A stretch of 13,704 nt of DNA from Bacteroidales bacterium UBA6401 (lineage in GTDB: Bacteria > Bacteroidota > Bacteroidia > Bacteroidales > UBA932). Shown here piece after piece: positions 7,728-13,704 of the stretch (the first letter of the stretch is position 1; each line of letters opens with the position of its first letter). Location: NCBI GenBank assembly GCA_002438635.1, contig DJPX01000005.1:1-13704 (forward strand). Reading direction: 5' to 3'. The notes under the pieces were generated by a model, which searched no databases, was not told the origin of the DNA, and worked only from the letters and a program-made list of their open reading frames with translations. The position numbers were made by a program, and so were the translations under genes.

Positions 7728-8009
7728 TTAAAGACCTATTTTCTTCCTTACCGCACGCAGAATCTCTACCATTGCCCATGTATCCTGCTGGCAGTAGTGG
7801 CGGAGTGCTTCGCGGCGTTCACGCTCGACATCGATATCAGTTTTCTTGAACGGATTGTGTTTCAAATCCATCGCGAAATACATAAGACAGCGTGTCCAGT
7901 GGTAACTAGTCAGGGCCATCGGCCTATGGCCGGGCATCTGAGTGGTTACGTCCGGAACAGTTAAACTATCCGACACAATCTTTTGATATTGAGTTGCCTT
8001 ACTTGTCAA
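7728..8009 (-). pseudogene. C-terminal fragment of a DUF2779/DnaQ-like nuclease-type protein
   Basis: The frame is open from just after a TAA at 8021-8019, has only a TTG as possible start (8009), and ends at TAA 7730-7728. The final 30 residues, with ERREALRHYCQQDTWAMVEI, match the conserved end (YC-x-x-DT-x-AMV) of DUF2779-type proteins, whose C-terminal domain resembles RNase H/DnaQ exonucleases. Only this tail is present; full-length relatives are several hundred residues long, so this is a remnant joined to unrelated upstream sequence. It overlaps the end of the 91-residue gene by 11 bp. Confidence 0.55.
7914..7931. repeat. GC-rich hairpin inside the nuclease-like fragment
   Basis: GGCCAT (7914-7919) and ATGGCC (7926-7931) form a perfect 6-bp inverted repeat around CGGCCT, in otherwise AT-rich DNA. 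It lies near where the fragment stops resembling its family, so it may mark a junction. Confidence 0.45.
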
Positions 8010-8274
8010 AATGCTGAGTTATATCAAAATATATCGTCCGCAGGCAATCGTTTTCATAAAATGTTATTGCATCAAAACATTTGCCCTTCTTCATAAGAAA
8101 TTCCTGTTTTACAAAATCGCTTCCCGCATAGCCATATAGTTCGGACAAAGCCTCATATTCCAAAGCGACAGCCTCATCTTCAGTATAATCTGAATCAAAC
8201 AAATAAGCCGTTGCAACAGACTCACCATCTCCAGAAGAGATATGGCACCTGATCAAATCTTCTTTTTTAATCAT
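7999..8274 (-). CDS. Small acidic hypothetical protein
   Basis: 91 residues from ATG 8274 to TAA 8001-7999, intact. Acidic, with DSDYTEDEAVALEYEAL around 28-44 as a likely helix; no signal peptide or membrane segment. Its start overlaps the stop of the upstream gene in the four bases ATGA, typical of translational coupling, so the two were once made together. No family recognised. Small acidic proteins in arrays next to toxin-like genes are often immunity proteins; that is speculation here. Confidence 0.65.
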   Translation of the reverse strand: MIKKEDLIRCHISSGDGESVATAYLFDSDYTEDEAVALEYEALSELYGYAGSDFVKQEFLMKKGKCFDAITFYENDCLRTIYFDITQHFDK

Positions 8275-8624
8275 AGTATAATATCTTTTTGATTTGTTTC
8301 GTACATATCCTTGACTACACCAAGAAGTCCAGCAAGACCGCCGATGCTTATGGCAAGAGCCTCATGTGCGGAATTGATAGATTTTATAGATGGTGGGACA
8401 ATGAGATCGTCACAATTCCCTGTAATCGAGATATCTCTGTTTTTATTTATACCCTAAAAATATCCATAATCAAGGTTTTTCGATTCACAGCACAATAGTT
8501 CAGTACCATCCTTTGAGAAGACATCTCTGCAAGTAGAATCATAAGAACGTATGTCGCTCTTATAATATGAATTACTTTCATCTATATCAAATATGAAACT
8601 ATAACAACCACACCTGCTTTCCAT
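8271..8624 (-). pseudogene. 117-codon unknown gene split by an in-frame TAG
   Basis: ATG 8624 reads 56 residues (MESRCGCYSFIFDIDES at the start, LDYGYF at the end), hits TAG at 8456-8454, and continues in frame for 60 residues (start GINKNRDISITG, end ETNQKDIIL) to TGA 8273-8271, which overlaps the next ATG as ATGA. The preserved junction on both sides (4 bp after the previous gene, ATGA overlap with the next) shows this was one gene. Residues about 90-105 include a short hydrophobic stretch (ISIGGLAGLLGVV). Family unknown. It lies in the same frame as the upstream gene, separated by TAG and one codon. Confidence 0.6.
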
Positions 8625-8627
8625 AAG

Positions 8628-9050
8628 CTACTCATCCTGACCAGTACTTGTGGCCTTTTCCCCTTTTAGATCTTCACAGAACTTCTTGAAATCTATCTCA
8701 CCTTTTGCAAACTTGTCAATGAGATCTTTGTGCTTTATTGAAAAGTCTTTAAAGGCTTTCAGTTCTGCACTTGAAATGTCAGCCTTGCTTATATCAGGCA
8801 TTAACTTCAGTTCAGGTATGGTCAATGCTGCCCATTCATTAGAGTTATGACTTTCTTTTGAGTGTTGAATCTTGATTCTCAAATAATGTCCCGTCTTGTC
8901 ATATGGCCCAATCCAAATAACTCTGCTCTGCTTTGTATCTGATGGATGTATTCTTTTTGAGTCCTCAGTGATGCTGCCTTTAAGGACTTCATCTGTTGAG
9001 GATATTGACTTGTCATTTATAGACTCATTGAAATTTTTGGCATTGTCCAT
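8628..9050 (-). CDS. 140-residue protein carrying the duplicated C-terminal module
   Basis: ATG 9050 (MDNAKNFNES) is preferred over a further-upstream start at 9083, which would overlap the leader ORF. Residues about 23-140 equal the C-module of the gene at 1881-2708 at about 93% identity, in frame and uninterrupted. The N-terminus is only about 22 residues, against about 150 in the other copy; both begin with a short stretch containing FNE and both enter the shared block at VLK-x-SIT. Either this copy lost an N-terminal domain or the other gained one. It ends TAG at 8630-8628. Function unknown; a DUF4160-like fold is a weak guess. Confidence 0.7.
   Translation of the reverse strand: MDNAKNFNESINDKSISSTDEVLKGSITEDSKRIHPSDTKQSRVIWIGPYDKTGHYLRIKIQHSKESHNSNEWAALTIPELKLMPDISKADISSAELKAFKDFSIKHKDLIDKFAKGEIDFKKFCEDLKGEKATSTGQDE
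8632..8989. repeat. 358-bp direct repeat, copy B
   Basis: Partner of 1891-2248, same orientation, gap-free. Recombination between the two copies would excise or invert nothing but delete about 6.7 kb including the protease-like/HNH-like pair and most of the small-gene row. Confidence 0.9.
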
Positions 9051-9064
9051 ACTTAAAATTTTTA

Positions 9065-9232
9065 TTAAAAACATAACAAACAATTCAAGGAATTAACTGA
9101 CATTGCAGGAATGCTTATGCTGTCATTCATCACATCAATGTATTGCACCCTGTAAATATCCTTGGAGAACATTTCCGAGAACCTGACTCCGCCTTTCAGG
9201 TCCTCGGACTTGAACCTACTGAAATCTATCAT
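9065..9232 (-). CDS. Small 55-residue ORF leading the paralogue cassette
   Basis: ATG 9232 to TAA 9067-9065, ending 14 bp before ATG 9050. The middle part (FKSEDLKGGVRFSEMFSKD, then YIDVMND) has the composition of a real protein. Its first four and last about 15 residues correspond to the shortened leader ORF at 2713-2781. It is probably a small gene or the remnant of a larger one whose tail has become part of the conserved leader. Family unknown. Confidence 0.45.
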   Translation of the reverse strand: MIDFSRFKSEDLKGGVRFSEMFSKDIYRVQYIDVMNDSISIPAMSVNSLNCLLCF

Positions 9233-9264
9233 AATAATGCCTTTAACATTTATTATTATATACT

Positions 9265-9304
9265 CAAGATACTGCTATTTCTTTCAATGAAATCAATGGA
9301 TTAT
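9265..9304 (-). promoter_or_regulatory. Upstream block shared with 2807-2844
   Basis: Same conserved block as upstream of the first cassette, here about 33 bp before ATG 9232. Its presence ahead of both paralogues shows the duplication included upstream control sequence, although this part has diverged more than the 358-bp repeat. Confidence 0.4.
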
Positions 9305-9314
9305 TTATATTGTG

Positions 9315-9413
9315 TCAAGTTGTTATGAGAACTCTGTTGTAATCTAGTATATAGTTCTCCGTCTTCATCCATCGTTTAAGCCTAATGACGGAACCCAGCG
9401 CAATCAAAACCAT
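9315..9413 (-). CDS. Very small ORF or gene remnant (32 residues)
   Basis: ATG 9413 to TGA 9317-9315. The start MVLIALGSVIRLKRWMK is a short hydrophobic helix with basic residues after it, like a single-pass or tail-anchored segment. Too short to assign; it may be the end of a lost membrane protein. Confidence 0.25.
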   Translation of the reverse strand: MVLIALGSVIRLKRWMKTENYILDYNRVLITT

Positions 9414-9836
9414 ACCATGTTATATACTTTTAGGTTTTAAAGTTATTCTCATGGTCAAATAACTCAATATATTATACCGCATGTTCTGATATATCTTTCA
9501 GATTTTTGGTTTTAGTTTAGTTCCTTCAAATAAACTGCATCACCTAACAAGTCATTTTGAAATGATTGAAATAATTGTTTGATGTATTATTCTTTCATCT
9601 TCTTTCCGAACCTTTAGGTTTTTCCTCTTTCCTAATCAGTCATGTACCCCGATCATACCTTCTTCGAAAGACGTCTCTTTATCTGAGCCAACTCATTTTG
9701 AGGAAATAATAGACGATGAATGTCTTTTGTAATAAGCAACAGTATCATTATTCATATATTTATAAAATAATGGTGAAATAATGTCTATAGTTTCTGATAT
9801 TTTTGCTAAATTTATAGTGTGATAAAAGAATAAACC
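9414..9836. other. Degenerate spacer, no intact gene
   Basis: Over 400 AT-rich bases without a supportable gene. On the minus strand a stretch around 9700-9800 and a short tail ending near 9647 (SDKETSFEEG) read like coding scraps in one frame separated by TGA, but no start or family can be given. It also holds the -7 element of the next gene. Confidence 0.4.
9798..9805 (+). promoter_or_regulatory. -7 element of the leucine-rich-repeat gene
   Basis: TATTTTTG fits TAnnTTTG exactly and lies 31 bp before ATG 9837. No good TTG is present at the expected upstream distance, so the promoter may be weak or activator-dependent. Confidence 0.4.
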
Positions 9837-10142
9837 ATGTATACTTTTGACATTGTTGATGGAATTTGCGATATTCCGGCGGGGACGCGAACGATTAGCG
9901 CCTATACTTTCCACGGATGCACGGACCTTAAGGTTGTAAATATTCCTGCAAGCGTTGAAGATATTTGCGATCGAGCATTTGACAATTGTAAAAATCTGAG
10001 TTATATAAAGATTGGAAAGAAGACTAAATTTGGCGAAAAGACCTTTAAGGGATGTCCTGACGCAAATGAAGATAATGGTTTGTACGATCCTTCTTGGGAC
10101 AATTTTTTTGCTGAAATTGAGCGAGAAGAAAAGTCCAAATAA
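9837..10142 (+). CDS. Short BspA-type leucine-rich-repeat protein
   Basis: 101 residues, ATG 9837 to tandem TAA TAA. Residues about 11-75 form two and a half LRR_5 units of about 23 residues: ISAYTFHGCTDLKVVNIP, then ICDRAFDNCKNLSYIKIG, then GEKTFKGCP. BspA-type repeats normally occur in long secreted adhesins. This one has no signal peptide and an acidic, lysine-ending tail, so it is probably a small cytoplasmic binding protein. It is alone on its strand and convergent with the nuclease gene 107 bp away. Confidence 0.75.
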   Translation: MYTFDIVDGICDIPAGTRTISAYTFHGCTDLKVVNIPASVEDICDRAFDNCKNLSYIKIGKKTKFGEKTFKGCPDANEDNGLYDPSWDNFFAEIEREEKSK

Positions 10143-10249
10143 TAATCAATGTAATCACAATAGTTAATGATAGATGTTTCATTCTTGAAGTTTATGACAA
10201 TCTGCGATTTCCTATACATCGCGAGGTTTTAGTACTAATCCTTCGGCTG

Positions 10250-12604
10250 TCAGTAGGTGACCCGTATTGCCTCAGCCTGCATAGCGAGATAGATGATGCT
10301 GTCCTTTACAATAAGCCCACCCCTTTCAAGCGCGTTCTTGTAGGCATTGAGCTGTGGGGCGTACTGACCAAGGAACCTCTTGTCGTCATGTTTCAAGACC
10401 TGCATGGTCGCCCATGGACGGTTCTTGATGTCAACAAGCACACATTCGCTTTCAGAAGTGAACCATATAAGGTCGATGGAGCCTACAATTGTCTGTTCGT
10501 CAATAATTTCAATAAAAGGAAACTCATGTTCGACACGAGTTGCCTTTCCGTACTTTTCCTCAAGGATCTTATATAGACGCTCTTCGGACTCAATGATAGC
10601 CTCTGAATTCGGGAGAACCTCCTGAAGGCCTTGTCTTTCTATCGTTTTCTCTGCAATGGCCAGCATCTCCTCACGTGGCCGGCTTGGATCATACGTCGTG
10701 AAAATATTATGGATGCAGGTGCCAACTTTCTCGTCTTCAGCCTCTGATGCCTTGCTTATGACCTGGCGAAAAAAAACGTTACTGCTGATGCACTCGGCTT
10801 GCGACTTCATTACCAGATCATCATCGGAAAGGGAACTTGGGGAGATTTTCTTTGCTGCCGTGGTCCTGTCAGGCTCCATCACTGGCATATAGGAATATGT
10901 TTCATTCTCGTGAACTTCCGGAGCGGGGTCAATTGCTATCTCACGGTAATAGAAGAGAGGCGTTCCCGGCCCCCATATTTGCTGATAGGTTCCATTATTC
11001 CAGTCCTTTTGGGTCTGGCTCTTCCATTTTGGATCCGCATAAAGGTCCTTCATGGTTTCGGTTATCATCTTGTTCTCCTTGGTGTGCTGCCCCACTTCCA
11101 CGAAGATGTCACGTGCACGAGTCACGGCGACATAAAGCAGGCGACGTCCTTCCCTGATGATGGAGTCCTTGAAGTCCTCATAGTTGCCGACTCCGGTGAC
11201 ACCGTCAATACCGCTTTTTATATCTTCCGGCAGACTTTTCGAGCCCGAGCCCAATTTCGGAACATAAGTGAGGTAGTAGCCTGGATAGAGGTTGCCTGAT
11301 GTTGGTTTGTCTTTCCTTACGTGACGGACATCCCAAAGGAACGATTTTGAGATCTGCTGGTCAGAGAGCCTGTCTATATCGGCGGTCGCTTCGTCCACTG
11401 AGTCAAGTAGCCTAAGCATAGCCCTGCAGCTGCCTCGAAGTGCGTGGAACTGGCTGTCGAGATTGCTTTCAGGGGCGATTTCGCCCGCAGCCCACTTGTC
11501 AAGTCCGTACACGAAGTCCTTAACATCCTTCACATTGGCCTTTCCCTCGGGCAGGATCTTGGACTTATCCCAGAGGTTAAGGAAGGCTACGGCCCTGTCA
11601 TAGTCCCTCGCACTTATGTCCTTACCATCGTATGTGAACCTTGCATCGCGTATGATACCATCCCATCCGTCACCAAGCCCGCCGTTTGCACAGATATGCT
11701 GGAGGAGCGCGATACTGGCTTTCACGTGGTACTTCTTGCCGTCCTCTCCCTCACGCTCAATGTAAAGATTTCCGACAGGGTTCTTCGGAGACTGAAGGAA
11801 CGACTGGAGTGAGGCTATGTCGGCAGGGTATTTGAAAAGGGCGACGCCCAAAGGAAGCAGACGCATGACCGGTCCGATGCCATTGTCTGCGGCGCCTGTC
11901 TGCGGCTTTCCCAAACTCCTGAGAAGTTCCCCCAAAAGTGCTGTATCAGCCTCCGCGACCACGTCAGCAGCGGTCAGCTCCTGTGTGGCGATCCACTCGT
12001 GTGCCCTATACTCGTCATCAAACTCCAGAATCTCCATCTCCGGCGGTTCAGTCACGTCCTTTCCCATATACTGCACGGACCCCGGTCCGGACATCTTTTC
12101 AATATTGGAAAGCAGACGCGCAAGTACCGCATCGAGGGCGTCCTTCCGGCAGCATACCTTTATCCGGTCAGACGGGCCAAGCAACGGTCTCTTTCCAGAT
12201 TCTGCGATGATCTCCCTCCATTTGTCCGCCTTACCCGGGTCATTAAAAGAGCACTCGATTTCCGAAAGACGCCTTACCTTCTCGCTTTCAATCACATTTT
12301 TTCCGTCCCATCCAGCTCTTATGAGAGCATCTCTCCAGCCCAGCATCAGCTCGGCCGTGCCGTAGTCGTCCTGACGGAAAGACTTCAAGTAGAATGGCAT
12401 AGTGCCATTTGTGGCAGCTTTCTGCATAGCTTCTATGTAAGAAATCACTCTCTGGGAGTGTTCATTTTCGACAGTTGTGAGTCCGCACCGTAATTCAAGT
12501 TCTGCAAGAAGAGCGTCAGGACCTTTGAAAGTCCTCCCCAATCCACAGTCTGTCTTCCGTAGAAATACCGACGAATCATAAAGCGGGTTGAAATATATAT
12601 CCAT
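10250..12604 (-). CDS. AddB/RecB-like protein: degenerate SF1 helicase fused to a PD-(D/E)XK nuclease
   Basis: 784 residues from ATG 12604 to TGA. The C-terminal nuclease looks active: G628/H632 in GTCIH, E692/E694, D711 in GSID, D725-x-K727 in VDIKNRP, and Q751/Y755 in QLNAY, the RecB/Cas4-type set. Residues 484-498 (REGRRLLYVAVTRAR) are UvrD motif VI. No Walker A is present in the N-terminal region (1-180), as in AddB-like subunits. The motif V segment (xHxxKGLE) expected before FLWDVRH (about 422) is also missing. Family members act with a RecB/AddA-like helicase in DNA end processing, repair or phage defence, but no such partner lies in the window. The gene is clearly GC-richer than its neighbours, which suggests different ancestry from the AT-rich DNA around it. 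Confidence 0.8.
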   Translation of the reverse strand: MDIYFNPLYDSSVFLRKTDCGLGRTFKGPDALLAELELRCGLTTVENEHSQRVISYIEAMQKAATNGTMPFYLKSFRQDDYGTAELMLGWRDALIRAGWDGKNVIESEKVRRLSEIECSFNDPGKADKWREIIAESGKRPLLGPSDRIKVCCRKDALDAVLARLLSNIEKMSGPGSVQYMGKDVTEPPEMEILEFDDEYRAHEWIATQELTAADVVAEADTALLGELLRSLGKPQTGAADNGIGPVMRLLPLGVALFKYPADIASLQSFLQSPKNPVGNLYIEREGEDGKKYHVKASIALLQHICANGGLGDGWDGIIRDARFTYDGKDISARDYDRAVAFLNLWDKSKILPEGKANVKDVKDFVYGLDKWAAGEIAPESNLDSQFHALRGSCRAMLRLLDSVDEATADIDRLSDQQISKSFLWDVRHVRKDKPTSGNLYPGYYLTYVPKLGSGSKSLPEDIKSGIDGVTGVGNYEDFKDSIIREGRRLLYVAVTRARDIFVEVGQHTKENKMITETMKDLYADPKWKSQTQKDWNNGTYQQIWGPGTPLFYYREIAIDPAPEVHENETYSYMPVMEPDRTTAAKKISPSSLSDDDLVMKSQAECISSNVFFRQVISKASEAEDEKVGTCIHNIFTTYDPSRPREEMLAIAEKTIERQGLQEVLPNSEAIIESEERLYKILEEKYGKATRVEHEFPFIEIIDEQTIVGSIDLIWFTSESECVLVDIKNRPWATMQVLKHDDKRFLGQYAPQLNAYKNALERGGLIVKDSIIYLAMQAEAIRVTY

Positions 12605-12675
12605 AATTGTATTTAGTTTTATGTTATTATACTGACCAGCGGTGGTTTTCTTTCACCGGAAAGTCAAAAAAAGTT

Positions 12676-12683
12676 CAAATCTA
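12676..12683 (-). promoter_or_regulatory. -7 element of the helicase-nuclease gene
   Basis: On the minus strand TAGATTTG fits TAnnTTTG, about 72 bp before ATG 12604. The upstream TTG is missing. Between it and the gene a CGGTG/CACCG hairpin (12640-12644 and 12654-12658) lies in the predicted leader. Confidence 0.35.
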
Positions 12684-12779
12684 AAGATATGAAATATTGT
12701 AGTACTTTGTTCCTATTCATGTAGATATTATTTTGACACGCTCTTCTGTTCTTATAGTGTGTTCGGTCAGTATTCTTAG

Positions 12780-12908
12780 TACGAGGAACACCCGGAAGCT
12801 GCCGTACTGGAACTGCAGGACAAGTTCGGGGTATATATACTTTCCGGTTACGAGGACTTTTGTGGAAATGAACTGATAGTAAAAAATAGTTCAAATATGA
12901 TTAGTTGA
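12780..12908 (+). pseudogene. C-terminal remnant of an unknown gene
   Basis: 42 codons ending TGA 12906-12908, directly preceded in frame by TAG 12777-12779. The residues (YEEHPEAAVLELQDKFG, then ILSGYEDFCGNELIVK) and higher GC than the surrounding DNA look like true coding sequence, yet there is no start codon before the end of the stretch. Upstream in the same frame the sequence is open but low in protein-like character. The end of this remnant overlaps the inverted repeat of the next promoter. Family unknown. Confidence 0.4.
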
Positions 12909-12939
12909 CAAAAATTGTCAAAATGTAGTCTTATTTTTG
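12905..12939 (+). promoter_or_regulatory. Promoter with inverted-repeat operator for the sigma-factor-like gene
   Basis: TTGACAA (12905-12911) and TTGTCAA (12915-12921) are a perfect 7-bp inverted repeat with a 3-bp spacer. TATTTTTG at 12932-12939 fits the -7 consensus 23 bp before ATG 12963. The spacing from the TTGs to the -7 box is 14 or 24 bp, off the usual 19-21, so the repeat may be a regulator site and not the -33 element. Confidence 0.5.
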
Positions 12940-12962
12940 CAGAAAATAAAAACTATAATAAT

Positions 12963-13691
12963 ATGGTGACTGATATGACATGGAACGACTTTGCGTCGCG
13001 TTATTATGAACAGTTGAAAGATATTGCTCGTATGTATCTTTATAGTATTAAGAAGAAGTCTTCTCATTGGGACGCACGAATCAATGAAGAGGATATTTGT
13101 GAGAATGCGACGATTGATACGCTTGAAAGTGCATACAATAAATTCGATAGCAGTAAAGAGAAAACACATATTGAGTATATGTCACGTATTGTCCATAACA
13201 ATATCTATGATGAACTTAAGGATGTGCAGAAATATCTTGGCGCATCGGTTGATAATCTAGGTGACCATGAGTTAGTAAAGACGGCAGGTGAGATTTCGAC
13301 TAAATATAATGCCAATCTCAAAGAATGCCTTTATGATTCTATTTCAAAACTAAAAGATATTGATCAGATTATCATCAAGTATTACATTAATAATCCGAAG
13401 ACCTTCATCGCAGATGTTAAAGAGGATTTTAAGAATCTTTCCGAAAACGCTATTAGTATTCGTAAAAATAGGGCGATCAAACAGTTGGCTTCTCTTATGA
13501 GAGGTAAGGCATATGATGACTATATCAATGCGCAATATCAAGGAGGCGGAACAAGTTTTGGCTTTCTTCAGGCTATGCCAACGGGCAGACATGCAGAAAC
13601 TCATGTTAACAGAATAGATCCGCAGTTCAACCTGAACGAGGTTACATCTAAGTTCTATAGGTTTATTGAACAATACATTCATTTACAATAG
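12963..13691 (+). CDS. Sigma-70-family (ECF-like) RNA polymerase sigma factor
   Basis: 242 residues from ATG 12963; a TTG 48 bp upstream is in frame but lies in the operator repeat. Residues about 12-90 are region 2-like: EEDICENATIDTLESAYNKF at 42-61, then YMSRIVHNNIYDELKD, the helix that in this family reads the -10 element and contacts core polymerase. Residues about 120-180 are region 4-like: SISKLKDIDQIIIKYY, then LSENAISIRKNRAIKQLA as the helix-turn-helix. A 60-residue C-terminal extension after 182 (GGGTSFGFLQAM and on) is unusual for ECF factors and may bind a signal or anti-sigma partner. No anti-sigma gene is seen before the window ends 13 bp later. It stops at TAG. Confidence 0.75.
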   Translation: MVTDMTWNDFASRYYEQLKDIARMYLYSIKKKSSHWDARINEEDICENATIDTLESAYNKFDSSKEKTHIEYMSRIVHNNIYDELKDVQKYLGASVDNLGDHELVKTAGEISTKYNANLKECLYDSISKLKDIDQIIIKYYINNPKTFIADVKEDFKNLSENAISIRKNRAIKQLASLMRGKAYDDYINAQYQGGGTSFGFLQAMPTGRHAETHVNRIDPQFNLNEVTSKFYRFIEQYIHLQ

Positions 13692-13704
13692 TTCGTTAAA
13701 TTTA

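Noticed and set aside
7356..7964. 202-codon plus-strand ORF opposite the 7311-7715 and 7728-8009 frames
   Set aside because: Length is notable, but it shows no family motif and is opposite a minus-strand frame with a recognisable YC-x-x-DT-x-AMV tail; both neighbours are also minus strand. Best read as antisense shadow.
9693..9914. 73-codon minus-strand ORF overlapping the leucine-rich-repeat gene start
   Set aside because: The overlap with clear LRR coding sequence and the lack of a sensible start make a real gene unlikely; the part left of 9836 is mentioned only as a coding-like scrap.
10204..10222. GCGAT/ATCGC hairpin between the LRR and nuclease genes as a terminator
   Set aside because: Only a 5-bp stem with a 9-base loop and no T-run on either strand; too weak to call.
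11999..12493. Long plus-strand ORFs (up to about 180 codons) within the helicase-nuclease gene
   Set aside because: They are antisense shadows of a GC-richer gene with recognisable nuclease residues; GC-rich genes commonly create such frames.
12664..12894. 76-codon minus-strand ORF upstream of the helicase-nuclease gene
   Set aside because: Basic, low-complexity translation opposite the coding-like remnant at 12780-12908 and across the predicted promoter; no family features.
1..13704. CRISPR array, tRNA, rRNA, transposase or integrase
   Set aside because: I looked for regularly spaced short repeats, cloverleaf-like segments and DDE, HUH or tyrosine-recombinase motifs in the translations and saw none, so mobility is inferred only from the direct repeats and gene decay.

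Overview
The window looks like an accessory region of a Bacteroidales chromosome (gut Bacteroides/Prevotella/Muribaculaceae type; species not determinable). The reasons are promoter elements of the Bacteroidetes form TTG-N(about 20)-TAnnTTTG ahead of several genes, no Shine-Dalgarno-like leaders, and gene families typical of the group: DUF4886-like hydrolase, fused AAA ATPase/nuclease, WG-repeat protein, BspA-type leucine-rich repeats and a small sigma-70 factor. Most of the DNA is AT-rich. The nuclease gene at 10250-12604 is clearly GC-richer.

Layout. 1-273 (+) is the C-terminus of an SGNH/DUF4886-like protein. 322-1746 (-) is an intact ATPase with a C-terminal PD-(D/E)XK-like domain, and its promoter carries repeated ATTTAGAC boxes. 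1881-2708 (-) is a two-domain gene interrupted by one in-frame TAG. Its C-terminal module is part of a 358-bp block repeated gap-free at 8632-8989, same strand, 6741 bp away (about 97% identical). Between the repeats lie two intact plus-strand genes, a zinc-metalloprotease-like/WG-repeat protein (3159-4703) and a possible HNH-like protein (4811-6196), and then a tightly packed minus-strand row of small genes (9232 down to 6407). That row has an ADP-ribosyltransferase-like gene split by TAG, a frameshifted small gene, a nuclease-like C-terminal fragment, another small gene split by TAG, and a few small intact unknowns.

To the right, 9414-9836 is degenerate spacer. It is followed by a small leucine-rich-repeat gene (9837-10142), an orphan AddB/RecB-like helicase-nuclease (10250-12604, -) that keeps nuclease residues and helicase motif VI but lacks a Walker A and a visible motif V, a gene remnant (12780-12908), and a sigma-70-like gene (12963-13691, +) behind a 7-bp inverted repeat.

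Interpretation (inference). The region resembles a recombining cassette island. A shared C-terminal module is joined to different N-terminal regions in two copies, with diverged but recognisable upstream regions, and the copies bracket cargo that includes toxin-like and nuclease-like genes, many decayed. The best candidates for something undescribed are the module-swapped paralogue pair, the protease-like/HNH-like gene pair, and the cluster of breaks that are all amber codons.
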